A stretch of 64,000 nt of DNA from Bedellia somnulentella (GCA_963576735.1 OY755171.1:22604182-22668181), one strand, 5' to 3'; counted from the stretch's first letter, positions 22,230 through 33,566 are shown. The notes: generated from the letters alone by a model not told the origin. A program made the numbers and translations.

Positions 22230-22531
22230 TTTTTTAAATTTATCATTAGTCCGTTGCTTCGGAAGGTGTTCGTAAAGAGAAGAAGCAACAAAGAAACTCT
22301 TTACATTCACATTTTTTAATTTTTTCAAAACATGGTTTGTACAAATTTAGTTTATTAACATGTTTTTACTTTATAAAAGATTTTCTATGCGACAAAACCA
22401 AACGCTAGTTTGACATATTTAAAATAAATTGTACATCACAAAAACCAATCACATAACGTGAGAAGAAAAATCCTCACCAGACAATTATTCCTAGGAATAA
22501 CGAGGAAAGATTTATAGCTTTACGGACACGG

Positions 22532-22940
22532 TCATGTGCGCGTTGGGTCCTTGTCGTTTAAAAAATTTTGAACACTGTAGTATGACTTCTTTAAAAGCAT
22601 GGCTTTTATTGCCTTTTTAAAAGATGCCACAGGCAATTCCAATATGTCAGAAGGAAGTTTGTTGAACATTTTCAGGGATAGTCCCATAAAGGAGTTACTT
22701 ACTTTATTAAGTCTCCACTTCGGTACGTTAAGTTTGTCCTTATTTCGAGTGTTAACAGTATGCCTATCACTAACTTTACTAAATTGGCCTATATTCTTTT
22801 TGGCATACATTAAATTCTCAAATATGTATTGGCAAGGGACAGTTAAAATGCCAATTTCTTTAAATTTTTCGCGCAGTAACTTCGAAGGACGTCTGAATTC
22901 AGAAACGACAAAGTGTAATGGAGTTAGCTCTTTAGTAACG
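22532..22940 (-). pseudogene. LINE-E ORF2 C-terminal fragment
   Basis: Minus strand reads a typical LINE end: KEIGILTVPCQYIFENLMYA, NTRNKDKLNVPK, NSFMGLSLKMFNKLP, then a short AF-KAIKAMLLKKSYY tail to a stop. No YADD box remains. 5'-truncated. Confidence 0.75.
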
Positions 22941-23579
22941 CTCGGGTTTGGAAAAACAAAGGCATATAAGAATAATATAAAACATAAAACAAATTGCAGA
23001 TCGAAAAATTATAATTCATATTCAGACGAAAGCTGCAGGCAAAAATTTATGGAAGTAAATTATTTTACATTTTAATTAATAGTAAACTCTATATTTTACT
23101 AGTACTCGTAGAAAAGACTCGTAAATTGCTGTTGAAATTCGGTGCTTTGAATTTATTTAGCATAGCCCTAAAAGGGACGTCTCATCTTTCAAGCAACAAT
23201 AATAACTATGACACTTTCGCCGCTTTAGCTTCTTTCCCGTAAAAAGCTGCAGTAGTGGTCCAGCAAGTATATCATGGTCGGCTCCAGATATAAAGCACGC
23301 TGACATCATGTATCACATTACACAGACAAGTTTCGCTCCCATTAACTTGCTTATATTAATATTTCACCTTTAAATCCTGACTATAAATACCTTAAATCCT
23401 TTCATTATATTCTTAAAGAAGACTTATAGCACTTGCTAATAGTGCTCCGAAGATTAAGAGCTGCGGTAAACGGATCGGCTTGATAGTAACTACTAACGTA
23501 GGACAAGTTATCACTATTAATCGGCACACATTCATGATTGTGCTGTTATGCCTATTAAAGATGTTGTTTTGATCGCAAG

Positions 23580-23768
23580 ATTTGGTGCTATATTAGTTCC
23601 GTATTCGGAGCTAAGCGTCGCGCATCTATCGCTCGAGATTTATCTCAATATCACGGCCATAGTCGCTCGCGAGTGCTATCGAGCTCGACCTAACTATATA
23701 ATCATTTAACCACGCGCCTCGCTCACAAGCGGACTATATACTCTTAGATTTAGTTTGTGCTAAAAAAG
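23580..23768 (+). promoter_or_regulatory. Candidate GNMT promoter and 5' UTR exon
   Basis: A locally GC-rich block with TATA-like CTATATAATC (about 23692) and CTATATACTC (about 23743), ending at a donor AAAAAAG|GTACGT (23768). The GNMT coding exon starts behind an acceptor (TTCTTCCAG, 25283-25291), so a 5' UTR exon must lie upstream. This is the best candidate seen. No transcript support. Confidence 0.3.
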
Positions 23769-25291
23769 GTACGTTATTTTATACATAACTTCAATCGCAG
23801 CCATTAAACCGTGTTTAGTAGAGCACAGTACTGCAATCTAATTATAGGAGTTCATTGAAATGGTTCGCCGAACGGTTTCTAGTAAAAATACATCTGTTGT
23901 CAAGGTATTCTGACCTTTCTTGTAAGATTTGCACCAATGTTTTATGGGGACTCGATAATTTGTCTGCAAATCATTATAACTAAAGTGATACAAACGGCTT
24001 CGAATCTAAGATGAACCTTACTAAATCTCTGTTATATCATAGTTAGTAATTGTTAGAAAAATACTAAGTATTTATATTACTCAGGTTAAAATATGTACTC
24101 TAAATTTAATATAAATTATATCATTACCTTAATGTTCAAGACTTTGCTAATGAAGACTATATTTTAGCTCTAATTTGGTCACACGAGATCATGTTTGACC
24201 TATTTAGCGTACCATTTAAGTTTATAATTGCATTGTTTAGTGATTTTGAATCAACAGCCTTCGGGCAACCAACTTAAGGTATATTATATCTCTTAGTAAA
24301 CCCTTGTGGATAGGTGACTAGCTTCTCGGTCTGAAGGTTGCGGGTTCGATTCCCGTTAAGATCAATATATATGTTATGAGCATAAATGATCGTTTCTTAG
24401 TCTTGGATGTTATTTACGTGTGTATTATATAATAATAATTATATTGTTGAGTTAGTATCCCATAATACAAGTTTTACTTAGTTTCGGGCTAATATGTGGA
24501 TAATATGTCCGTACATTTATTTATTATCACCTAAGTACGGAGGTTGCAGATTCGATTCCTACTCCTGACAAGCATAATTTATATGAAGAATGTGTCTTTG
24601 TCCTTTTTTCGTATCATTATCGTTTGAAGAGCTTGATAATGCGTATTAAGGGTAGTAGTGATAGTTCACAATATACAAAGTCGCGATCGATAGTCTCTGC
24701 CTACCCCAATGGGAAAAATGGGCATAAGCATAAATAAGTAGGTAAGAATCAATATGTTTTCTTGTAACAAATTTTCATTTTTAAAGTATGCAATGATGAA
24801 TAATGTCAGTGATAATCTCGGTAAGTGAACATATATAGAAAGTTGACAATAACCTAGTTTTATCGGTCAAAGCGGTTGTAATATTTGCAGTGCAAGTGAA
24901 TGTAACTCGTGAGCTGTACAGTGATTAACTGTTGTTTAATATGATACATTTCATATGTTAATATTCATACGAGTCAAAACATTTCCATCATTAACTTTTG
25001 TTTGGTTTATACGTTATTTATATGTCTAGGAGCACTGGTAATTAATAACGGCACCCCATCTCTTTCTGTGAGTATCGAAGAATTTAGAAATCTGAAGCTT
25101 ATCAAGATAGTTTAAAGAAAAATATAACTAATAAATCCGTCACTAATTTTGGACCTACATCTCTTAAATAGAACATTAACTTGATATAATAACCTATATT
25201 ACCCAAGAGTTCTAATCGACAGTGTTATCTGCCATTTGCCTACCTATTCATTATGTTTCCATTTATTGATATTTCATGCATTTTCTTCCAG
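23769..25291 (+). other. Upstream of GNMT: probable 5' UTR intron with decayed repeats
   Basis: Holds two degenerate tRNA-like B-box stretches (GGTTGCGGGTTCGATTCCC near 24346 and GGTTGCAGATTCGATTCC near 24542) and a LINE-A tail scrap at 24680-24735. Otherwise no coding signal. Confidence 0.45.
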
Positions 25292-25308
25292 ACTGCTAAA
25301 ACCTAGTG

Positions 25309-25514
25309 ATGTCCGACAAGGTGTTCCACTCCCGGTCCCAAGGGATCCCGTCTGAGGGAGTCCGGGACCAGTACGCGGACGGCAAGGCGGCCCGGATCTG
25401 GAAGAAGTTCGTCGGAGACATCAACGAGAGGACCCAGAACTACAAAGACTTCTTGATAGGATTGCTGCACAAACATAACTGCAAACGGATATTAGATGCG
25501 GCTTGCGGAACTGG
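25309..25514 (+). CDS. GNMT: GNMT exon 1 (start, SAM motif I)
   Basis: Preceded by acceptor TTCTTCCAG and 17 bases of 5' UTR. Encodes [20 protein letters not shown] to ILDAACGTG; donor GTGAGT at 25515. Ends in phase 2. Confidence 0.93.
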
Positions 25515-28500
25515 GTGAGTGATTAGGAATTCGATTTTATTTCGTTTAATCTAGAAACTAATACTGCTGTGTAGTGTCGGCTTAGACTGGCACTACCCCA
25601 TTTCTTCCCGTGGGTGCACGTAAGAGGCGACTAATGGTATTGGGGCTTTTAATTGATTTTTGGGCGATGCGGTTGGAGACCCATCACCAACAACCTTTAT
25701 TTCACTATCTTTTCCCCACACAACTTTCCAAAAGTGGCTGAGGAATTTCTAATTCCATAGCTAGGCTACCGTCTATATGTGGCTACCGTGAGTATATGTA
25801 TGTATTTATGTATGTAATAGAGTAATGACCCGGTTTGACTGCGTACGGATAGCAGAGAAATGAATGCTCAAAATGGCAATACAATAAATGAATGCTGTGT
25901 CCTGTCAGATTAGAATAGGACTAATCCAAATGTAGCCATGGTTGTCGTAAGAGACGATTTAGGGTTTTGGGTCTATTTAAGTGATTGTTAGGCGATGTTG
26001 CTAGGTACCCATCGCCAACCATCTTTTATTATGCTAATATTTACCCTTGAAACTTTAAAAAAAGGCTTATGTTTTTTGAATTCTGAAGCTTAGGTAAGCC
26101 AACCTCATTATTTAGGATATAGAGCCGTTATTATATGTACAATACAACACATTGCATGCATTGCAATCGTTACTGCTTTATAGCCCATAACCTTCCTCAA
26201 GAATAGGGTTATCAAACAAAAAGAAATTATTTTCTTATCTGAAAGTAGCTCCACAGATCAATACTCGCAATCTTACACATAATCTGGGGTGATGTTAATT
26301 TGCACATACAACCTAGCGAATATTTTTATGTTCCTCAATCACCGCAACTGTGCAATTACTATACAATATTTTTTTGGAAAATAATAAATGGAAATGAAAT
26401 TTAATTTACAATAACTTAATTAAGAACGACTCTGGCGACCGAGCAGTAGCGGTATATCCACACACCCGGCGGGTCAACTCGCTGGAAGAGGCTACAGCGA
26501 CCTTGAGGCCTAAATAACCTCTAAAATGACTGGTGCAGAAGGCAAGGGGAAACCACTGCACTAACTTCCCAAGAGAGTCATCATGATAGCATAGGATAAA
26601 GAGTTACCCTCCCTCATGAAGACCACGACCGCTCTGACAAGAGCGAAACGAAAAAGAAGAAAAAATTAAGAACGGTTTTCACAGTGAATAAACAGATTCG
26701 TATATTCGTCAATGTGTTGATAAAGTTATCAAACGTGTTGTGTGACGTCACCTGAATGATGAAATGTTATGATTTGTTTACGTACATATGCCTAGCTAGT
26801 ATACCTATATACGTTCGCGAGCTCTTATCTCACATTGAGACGACAATAACAGCGATGTTATTATATCTACATCATTTAAGACACGTTTTAAACTTATCTC
26901 TTTCATAACATACACAAAAAATAAATTAATATAAGTAAAACAGAACATAAAAATTGAAGAGAATTGGAGTGTATGTTAAAGATAATTAACGCTCTTCGAG
27001 AACATACCTTGATTATAGTTTTTGCGGAATGCGAAGGGTTCATACCAGCAAATTGATCCCTAGCATAATGGGAACTCATGGGGTGACCATGTGTATGTAT
27101 CCGAAAGGAAAAATAATAATGACATAATTCTATCCAACTACATACATAGCGACATGATAGTCCAGTGGGTAGAACACCCGCCCGAAAACAGAAGGGCGTG
27201 AGTTCCAATCCTGGGTCGGGCCTACACCAATTTGTCTTTTCTAAAGTCATATGCGTGGTTAATTTATCATGGTTGTTAACGGTGAGGGAAAACATCGTGT
27301 GGAAACCCACATGGCTGAGTTGTACTTAGTCATGTGACAGTGTATTCGTACAAAACGGCGATAGGCCTGCCCCCTATCACGTGAGTACACTGTCTAAGCA
27401 AAACGTGGGTACCTTCTCTGGACACTAGATGACGCTGCCATGTGAGTTCAGAAGTATTGGTACCTCTGCCAACCCCTTCGGGGATAAACGGCGTGAACGT
27501 TTATGTTTATGTATTATGTTTATGTCTATCCAACTACTCAAGATATACCTCTTAATTAGATATGTAATGACGACATTTGGCAATATATTTGGTACAAGTT
27601 TAACTATCGGTTATGAAGTTAATATAAACTGATTAATCTATTATATGGTATTTGCAGTCGATGATCCGAAAGTCGCAGGTTTGATTCCCGCTGAGTTATT
27701 CTAAGTTTAAGTCTCTTAGTTTTGTATGATATTTTAATGGGCGTAAGATATCGAGTCGAGTGCGATGCCGGGTTGGATCGCTAGTTATGAAAAAAAATCC
27801 TGGAGTTAGTATTTCATAGCAAAAGTTATTTGCCTATAAATTATAGTGTATAATAAATATAATAATACATTAAACTAGGTCAATTTAACAAACACATGAA
27901 TTGAAATTCAGTAACATACACACATACATATACTTACGGCTATAAATCCCTAGAAGGGGTAGCCAGAGCTTCAGAGCTGGAAACTCCTCAGCCACATTTG
28001 GAAGTTGATAGGGTACAAAATGGTAGATGGTAAAATTTACATACATACATACATACACTCACGGCTATAAATCCCTAGAAGGGGTAGCCAGAGCTTTGGA
28101 ACGAAAATTCCTCAGCCTCTTTTGGAATTTGAGTGGGGAAAAGATTACATACTAAATGTTTATGGTGATAGGTCTCCAACCGCATCGCCTAAAAATCACT
28201 TAAAAAGCCCCCAATTCCCTTACGCCCGATTTCTGAATTGAGTATTCCAGCTGAGAACAACTGAAGTATCGTTCTGTCGCATTGAAATCTTAACAACCGA
28301 ATGAGACAAAACGATACTTAAGTCGTTCTAAGCTTGAATACTCAATTCAGAAATCGGGCGTTAGTCGCCTCTTAAGATCACCCATGGGAAGAAATGGGGT
28401 AGTATTATTCTAAGCCGAAACTACAAAGCTACTAGGTAAAAGTTAGTAAATAATATTAAATAGAAGTTATGGTGAAATTCCAGGATCGACTCCATGATGC

Positions 28501-31500
28501 TGGTGGACGAGGGGTTCGAGGTGATGTCGGTGGACGCTTCCGACAAGATGCTCAAACACGCGCTCAAGGCGCGCTGGGAGAAGAGGAAGCAGCCGCAGTA
28601 TGACAAATGGGGTAAATAATTCTAAAAGTTATTATTGTAAAAACTTCTGTAGCTATGATCCATCCAATTAGAAATTCTCCAGCCTCTTTTGGAAGATGAG
28701 TGAAGAAAAGTATGTAAATTAAAGGTTCACTAAGTAGCTGAAATGTATACCGAACACTTTTGATTGAATAAGTTGATTCCGGATAAATGGTAATTACTTC
28801 TTACAACAATATTATTTGTTGCTGTGTAGTGTAAGTCTAGAATAGCACTACCCCATTTCTTCCGGTGGGTGTGCGTAAGAGGCGACTAACGGTATTGGGG
28901 TTTTAAGGGATTTTTGGGCGATGCGGTTGGAGACCCATCACCAACCTTTATTTTACCATCTTTTCCCCACTCAACTTTCCAATAGTGGCTGAGGAATATC
29001 TAATTCCTTAGTTCTGGCTACCCCTTCTAGGGATTTATAGCCGTGAGTATATGTATGTATGTATGTAACAATATTATTTGTGTGCACAGTAAGAACGACG
29101 AGTTAGTTATACGGCTTAGAAAAAAATTCTCACAATCCTCACATTCTCAATGGTTTCATAAAATACGACTAATGGACCTACGGCTTGTAAACTAATTAGA
29201 CCTTGTAGAAATGAATAACCTTTTTCCGCATTTTGCAATTTTAATGTTCAAACGTTTATAATAGTGGGTTTAGACACCTAACTCCCAGTAGGTAGGTAGA
29301 CCCGATTTCAGAATTAAGCTCGAATTTTGCAATTTTCTGGCGGTCAAGCCCAAAGTGCGAGCTGTTTATTCTTAAATCCTTGAAATCCACCTCAACAATA
29401 ACTATCTTAACCAACTCTTCTCACACTCTCCCTCAAATTCCAGTAATCGAAGAAGCAAACTGGGAGACCCTCCACCGCGACCTGCAGCGCTACACGTCGG
29501 ACGTGCAGTTCGACGCGGTGCTGTGTCTCGGCAACTCGTTCGCGCATCTGCTGAGCGAGGCCGGCGACCAGCGCGAGCAACAGGTGGCGTTAGAAAACTT
29601 CGCCAAGTGCATCAAGCCGGGAGGACTGTTGTTTATTGATCACAGGAACTATGATCTGATGATGGACAGTGGCGCTACGCCGCAGAAGTCTATTTATTAT
29701 AATGTGAGTTTGAGGATGTATTTTATAGATGCTATACCTACCCTGTCTTTACCACGGTTTAAGTGATGCCAGAGTGATCTGAGTCATCTTGTAAGATTGA
29801 TAAGCGGTATGTTAAGAATCCAACAACAACGATACTTTATTCACCTCTAAACCTACAATATTGTGGTGGAAGTAATATATGCCATGTCAAACATTTAGTA
29901 AGATTCGCCATGATATTTAAAGATAAAAACAATTTCACTCAATCACATCATATGCGAAAGTTGCAATCTAAAAGATGATATTGTAGAAAAGATAGATAAA
30001 GTAATTTTAGATTATTTGGACACATAGTGCGGACGGATAAATATGGCGCGACTATATGTATTTATGTAAAACAATCATACATTATGACTTCAAGAACGAA
30101 GTAAAGGCTGGACTCAGAAACACTCGAACCTATGCAACTTGATATTTCAAGCTTCTCAGTTCCAATGAGCACCCAAAGTTGTTTAAAACGGCCTACTCGT
30201 AAAAAGTTCCTCTTATCGCCGAATCCCATTCCCACATTCTATCCTTCCAGAGTAAATACCCGGTGGAGATCAAGACGTCGGTGCTGGTGGTGGGCGGCAA
30301 GCCGGAGCTGGTGACGCTGGACTACTACATCGACGCCACCACCGACCCCGAGTTCAACGAGTGGAGGTGAGTTCTATTGGGAAGCCAGTCAGAGCTTCGG
30401 GAATAGTTATTCCTCGGCCAATTTTAAGTTGAGAAAGTAACAGACGTTAGTGTGTATTCTTGGGGTGAGCTCGAATCTTAGTATAATTAGCCACCACCGA
30501 CCCGGAGTTTAATGAGTGGAGGTCAGCTTATTTAATTCTAATATTTAAGAAGACTTATAACAATACCGCAAAATAATATGTACATTTTCAAAGAGACTTT
30601 AACAAATCTTCACATATTATGAGGAAATGTTGTAGATTTCGAGTATTAGCGCTCAAAAGTTCGAAAAATCACCAAGTGTCGGAGCGTAAACGGACGTGAC
30701 TTTGGGACGATCGAATATGAAAAAAATCTATTTTCACCCGCTGGCATTGTTTACGTAATTTTTCCATAAACTAACATTGTAATTTTTTAGTGGTGATTAT
30801 TCCTCCGTGGTACATCCGATTTTTATCAAAATTGACATAAACTATCTAGACATGGTCCTTGACCACCGTGCAAAATTTCAGGGTTCTGAGTTGAGCCGTT
30901 TGGGAGGAGTACGATCACAACGAAATGCAAAAGTCGGGGGTAAATGGAGCTTCGCTCCAATAAATGGCACAACCCAATTTCTTTGCGTGGATGTTCGTAA
31001 GAGGAAACTAAGGGTATATATGCCCATAAAAGCCCCCACCAAGGGGCTCGAGCCTACCCTGTAGAGGGTAGCTAAGGGTATTGTGGCTTAATACGTGATC
31101 TTTGGAGGAAAGATACCGGTCATTTCTTATTCCAAAGCTCTGGCTACCCCTTTTAGAGATTTATAGCCGTGACTATACCTATGTATGTTTAAAAAAAGTA
31201 GGATCTTGAAATAAGAGGAAAGAAGAGTATGTGAGAAAAGATTGATGAACCTGAGAGGGTGTCAGGATCTAACAAAGTAGATATCAAGAAGAGGGGAATG
31301 GGAACCCCAATGGGGACTAACGGCGTGAGCGGCGTATGTATGTATGTATATCAAGATGTCGGTGCTGGTGACATTGGACTACTACATCGTCGCCACTATC
31401 GACGCAGAGTTCAATTTATAGAAAACAGTTTGCGCGTTTTTAAAAATTTGATTCTTCTTAAAAGGAGGAATTATATTTAAGACGAGAAGGTATCAAACGT

Positions 31501-32538
31501 GCGGTAGGCACCAGATCCTTCTGGGCTCAGCACGAATATTTCTTTAAACAGATCAAGTACGTTTTAAAAAAAGAGAAAACCTGCACTAGTAGCATGAGGC
31601 TTGTGACAGCGCGTATGTCACATGAGAACTGAGAAACTGACAGATTGCTCTTACAAAATCTGTCAGTTTCTCACTTCTCACATGACATACTCGCTCTCAC
31701 ACGCCTCATGTAACGGGGGCTGAAGTGAGAATAATAACAGAGTGAGGATCGTTGAAAATGAAGAGTGAGTGAAGTGGAGGTGAGGTTGTGTGTTGGTTTG
31801 AGTCTATTGGCTAGCCAGAGGTTCGGCAATAGTAACTCCTCTGTCACTATAAATTGAGAGAGAAAAACCATTAGATTGATGGGGTGGGGTCCAGTAGGCC
31901 TGGGCCGACTAAGCTAGCTAAGCACTAGTCTTTCTATGTCCAGACAGAATATGTATTAAAGAAGCGTTGCATAAGAGGAAAGCGTGAGATGTTTTCAGGT
32001 TCGTACAAAGTGGAGAGTGAGTGGAGTGGAGTTGAGGTTGTGTGTTTGTTTGTAGGGCAGGTGTCTATTGAGTAGCCAGAAGTTTGGGAATAGTAATTCC
32101 TCGGTCTCTTTTAAATTGAGAGAGAAATAACTATTAGACTCTTGGGGTGGAGTGCAGTGCATTGGGCCTGGGCCCACTAGGCTAAGCACGAATCATTCTT
32201 TGCCCAGATAGAATACGTATTGAAAACTGGGCGCATCCAGTGAGAATAGTCTAAAAATAAAAACAGAGGCAGTGGTTGCAGAAATGTGCATTACGTTAAA
32301 CATACAAATTATAAACAGCCTCTCCAAATCATTTACCCCTATACACGTACAACATAATTTCCCTTCCAGTGAATTCCGTCTGTGCTACTACCCGCACCGG
32401 CTGGCGCGGTTCACGGGCATGCTGGACGCGGCGTTCGGCGGCCGCGCCAAGCACGAGATCTACGGGGACTTCCAGCCGCTCTCAGAAGTCAAGAATCCCG
32501 CCTTCTACATACATATACTGCAGAAACCTGACAAATAA
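25309..32538 (+). CDS. GNMT: Glycine N-methyltransferase, complete, five exons
   Basis: Exons 25309-25514, 28484-28611, 29444-29703, 30251-30366 and 32370-32538 join in phase to 292 codons plus TAA (mammalian GNMT is about 295). The enzyme (EC 2.1.1.20, cytosolic tetramer) moves a methyl group from S-adenosylmethionine to glycine, giving sarcosine and SAH, and so buffers the SAM/SAH ratio. Visible motifs are SAM motif I DAACGTG (residues 63-69), acidic motif SVDASDKML with D86, [44 protein letters not shown] and a C-terminal [14 protein letters not shown]. The start is the ATG giving [10 protein letters not shown], close to vertebrate N-termini. Introns are full of SINEs. Intron 4 holds two decayed copies of exon 4. 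Confidence 0.95.
25565..25815 (+). repeat. SINE-A copy, GNMT intron 1
   Basis: From GCTGTGTAGTGTCGGCTTAG to GTGAGTATATGTATGTATTT. Slightly diverged near the 3' end. Confidence 0.85.
25906..26140 (+). repeat. Old decayed SINE-A copy
   Basis: Retains GTCGTAAGAGACGA, GGCGATGTTGCTAGGTACCC and AGCCGTTATTATATGTAC in the correct order. Confidence 0.65.
26425..26665. repeat. Unclassified GC-rich repeat, possibly RTE 5' UTR
   Basis: GGTGCAGAAGGCAAGGGGAA and AACCACTGCACTAACTTCCC resemble the 5' leader often seen in insect RTE-type LINEs. It has no second copy in this window, so this is recall, not alignment. Confidence 0.4.
27142..27524 (+). mobile_element. SINE-B, full-length, 13-bp target duplication
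   Basis: Target duplication TCTATCCAACTAC at 27129-27141 and 27525-27537. Head GCGACATGATAGTCCAGTGG, (TTATG)n-like tail. Nearly identical to 3841-4200. Confidence 0.92.
27914..28039 (-). repeat. SINE-A, 5'-truncated
   Basis: CATACATATACTTACGGC through AATGGTAGATGG only. Abuts the next SINE-A tail head to tail. Confidence 0.8.
28040..28429 (-). mobile_element. SINE-A copy interrupted by MITE-T
   Basis: Tail (CATA)n at 28040, head ...GCCGAAACTACAAAGC at 28429. Bases 28223-28360 are a MITE inserted at TTA within the conserved CCTTAGTCGCC block. Confidence 0.88.
28223..28360. mobile_element. MITE-T (Harbinger/Tourist-like), 3-bp TTA duplication
   Basis: 138 bp, ends CGCCCGATTTCTGAATTGAG and its inverse. 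TTA on both sides (28220-28222, 28361-28363), while the SINE-A consensus has one TTA. A 3-bp TTA/TWA duplication is typical of PIF/Harbinger. Confidence 0.88.
28484..28611 (+). CDS. GNMT: GNMT exon 2 (SAM-binding acidic loop)
   Basis: Acceptor AAATTCCAG, donor GTAAAT at 28612. Encodes [20 protein letters not shown] and [15 protein letters not shown]. Not visible as a long ORF on the plus strand. Confidence 0.93.
28631..28725 (-). repeat. SINE-A scrap
   Basis: CCAATTAGAAATTCTCCAGC and CTCTTTTGGAAGATGAGTG match the middle of the family. Confidence 0.6.
28820..29066 (+). mobile_element. SINE-A copy with 15-bp target duplication
   Basis: AACAATATTATTTGT at 28805-28819 and 29067-29081. In GNMT intron 2. 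Confidence 0.92.
29444..29703 (+). CDS. GNMT: GNMT exon 3 (catalytic core)
   Basis: Acceptor AATTCCAG, donor AAT|GTGAGT. Encodes [32 protein letters not shown] and [18 protein letters not shown]. Strongly GC-rich third positions against the AT-rich flanks. Confidence 0.95.
29945..30060 (+). repeat. LINE-A scrap
   Basis: GATGATATTGTAGAAAAGAT and CACATAGTGCGGACGGATAA are from the LINE-A C-terminal region. Confidence 0.6.
30251..30366 (+). CDS. GNMT: GNMT exon 4
   Basis: Acceptor CCTTCCAG, donor GAG|GTGAGT. Encodes [20 protein letters not shown] and [17 protein letters not shown]. Two partial, decayed duplicates lie downstream in intron 4. Confidence 0.93.
30490..30524 (+). pseudogene. Decayed duplicate of GNMT exon 4, 3' part
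   Basis: GCCACCACCGACCCGGAGTT, then AATGAGTGGAGGTCAGC, repeats the last 32 bases or so of GNMT exon 4 together with its splice donor (GGTCAG for GGTGAG), with about three substitutions. It lies 120 bases after the real exon. No acceptor or upstream half remains. Confidence 0.85.
30540..30964. other. GNMT intron 4 stretch, no recognised feature
   Basis: A moderately GC-balanced block (30640-30960) reads as a partly open 85-codon frame without a known motif, running into a decayed SINE-A. It may be an unrecognised repeat. Confidence 0.35.
30965..31189 (+). repeat. Decayed SINE-A copy
   Basis: GTTCGTAAGAGGAAACTAAG, CCAAAGCTCTGGCTACCCCT and TAGCCGTGACTATACC, in order but with internal duplications (AAGGGTAT twice). 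Confidence 0.7.
31196..31349 (+). repeat. LINE-A 3' fragment
   Basis: AGAGTATGTGAGAAAAGATT and GGGGACTAACGGCGTGAGC with a (GTAT)n tail. It abuts the second exon 4 duplicate. Confidence 0.7.
31350..31415 (+). pseudogene. Second decayed duplicate of GNMT exon 4
   Basis: ATCAAGATGTCGGTGCTG joins directly to GTGACATTGGACTACTACAT, then CGCCACTATCGACGCAGAGT. Compared with exon 4 it lacks 24 bases (eight codons) flanked by CTGGTG repeats and ends before the donor. Confidence 0.82.
31595..31712. mobile_element. MITE-H, near-perfect palindrome
   Basis: Two arms of about 55 bases (CATGAGGC...CTGACAGATT and the inverse) around a short loop. A related copy lies at 42770-42860. Confidence 0.8.
31757..32224. 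repeat. Tandem pair of an unnamed 210-220-bp unit
   Basis: GAGGTTGTGTGTTGGTTTG to CTTTCTATGTCCAGACAGAA (31757-31965) repeats as GAGTTGAGGTTGTGTGTTTG to CTTTGCCCAGATAGAA (32008-32224). A third, partial one is near 31490-31540 (GGGCTCAGCACGAATA). In GNMT intron 4. Confidence 0.75.
32370..32538 (+). CDS. GNMT: GNMT exon 5 and stop
   Basis: Acceptor CCCTTCCAG. Encodes [34 protein letters not shown] and HILQKPDK, then TAA. An AATAAA overlaps the stop (32534-32539). Confidence 0.95.
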
Positions 32539-32644
32539 ATTAATTATTTAAATTATTGCATTATTGTTGATTATTTATTCACGCTGTGTAAAGGCTGCTA
32601 TTGCAGAAAGGAAAACTAGAGTTAATACAATATATCATAAACAA

Positions 32645-33100
32645 AGTTAGCCAGAACTTCAGAACTAGTAATTCATACATACATATACTCACGCCATTAG
32701 TTCCCATTGGGGTAGGCAGAGACTATCGATCGCCACTTCGTACGATCCTGACAAACCTCTCTAGCTTCGTTTACATCCATCAATCTTTTCATACATGCTC
32801 TTTTATTCTTCATACTACGGACACCAGCCTTTTTGAGCACACACTCAATTTGGTCCAAGTTTGTTCTCCGAGGTCGTCCTCTACAAACATTACCATCCAC
32901 ACTAGCTCTATAGATCCCTTTTACCAATTTTCTATCATCCATCCTCTCTATGTAGTAATTCCTAAGCCAATTTTAAAAGTTCAATGAGCACAATATTGTA
33001 AAATGACAAATGTATGTTGACGGTTCTCCAAGCCACATTGTTCAACAATTGCTTAAAAGTTTCCCGCGGAAAGATAGAAGTTAGAGCTATTTTAAGCCTT
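32645..33100 (-). repeat. Decayed SINE-A split by LINE-A
   Basis: AGCCAGAACTTCAGAACTAG before and AATTCCTAAGCCAATTTTAA after the insertion are adjacent parts of SINE-A. It goes on to TATTTTAAGCC. Confidence 0.7.
32675..32952 (-). mobile_element. LINE-A 3' fragment with 9-bp target duplication
   Basis: TAGTAATTC at 32666-32674 and 32953-32961. Minus strand encodes the C-terminal GRPRRTNLDQIECVLKKAG and MDVNEAREVCQDRTKW, then the shared tail. Confidence 0.9.
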
Positions 33101-33248
33101 AAAAATAACAAAAAAAACATTGTTAAAGAATTATTAAGAGGAAAAAGGGGAAAATGGAAAGTCGTTGCTGAGAAGCTTTAACCGCATCGATTATAATTGA
33201 TATATGAAAGAATGAACTTTAAATATAATGATAAGGAACTTTGAATGA

Positions 33249-33465
33249 GTGCTGTGTCGGCTTAGAATAGCGCTGCCCCATTTCTTCCCGTGGGTGTACG
33301 TAAGAGGCGACTAAGGGTATTGGGGCTTTTAAGTGATTGGAGACCCATCGCTAACAACTTTTATTTTACCATCTTTTCCCCACTCAATTTACAAAAGTGG
33401 CTGAGGAATTTCTTGTTCCTCAGCTCTGGCTACCCTTTTTAGGTATTTGTAGCCGTGAGTATATG
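33249..33465 (+). mobile_element. SINE-A copy with 13-bp imperfect target duplication
   Basis: GAACTTTGAATGA before (33236-33248) and GAACTTTAAATGA after (33466-33478). Confidence 0.88.
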
Positions 33466-33566
33466 AACTTTAAATGATTTATAATTATCAATTTAAAACC
33501 CCTTCTTTTAATCTTATTTGACTGGTATAATGGCCATGGGTGTCGAGCGAGACCACGTCGAGACTA

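Noticed and set aside
22599..23075. 158-codon plus-strand ORF
   Set aside because: The minus strand has clear LINE-E protein motifs over the same bases.
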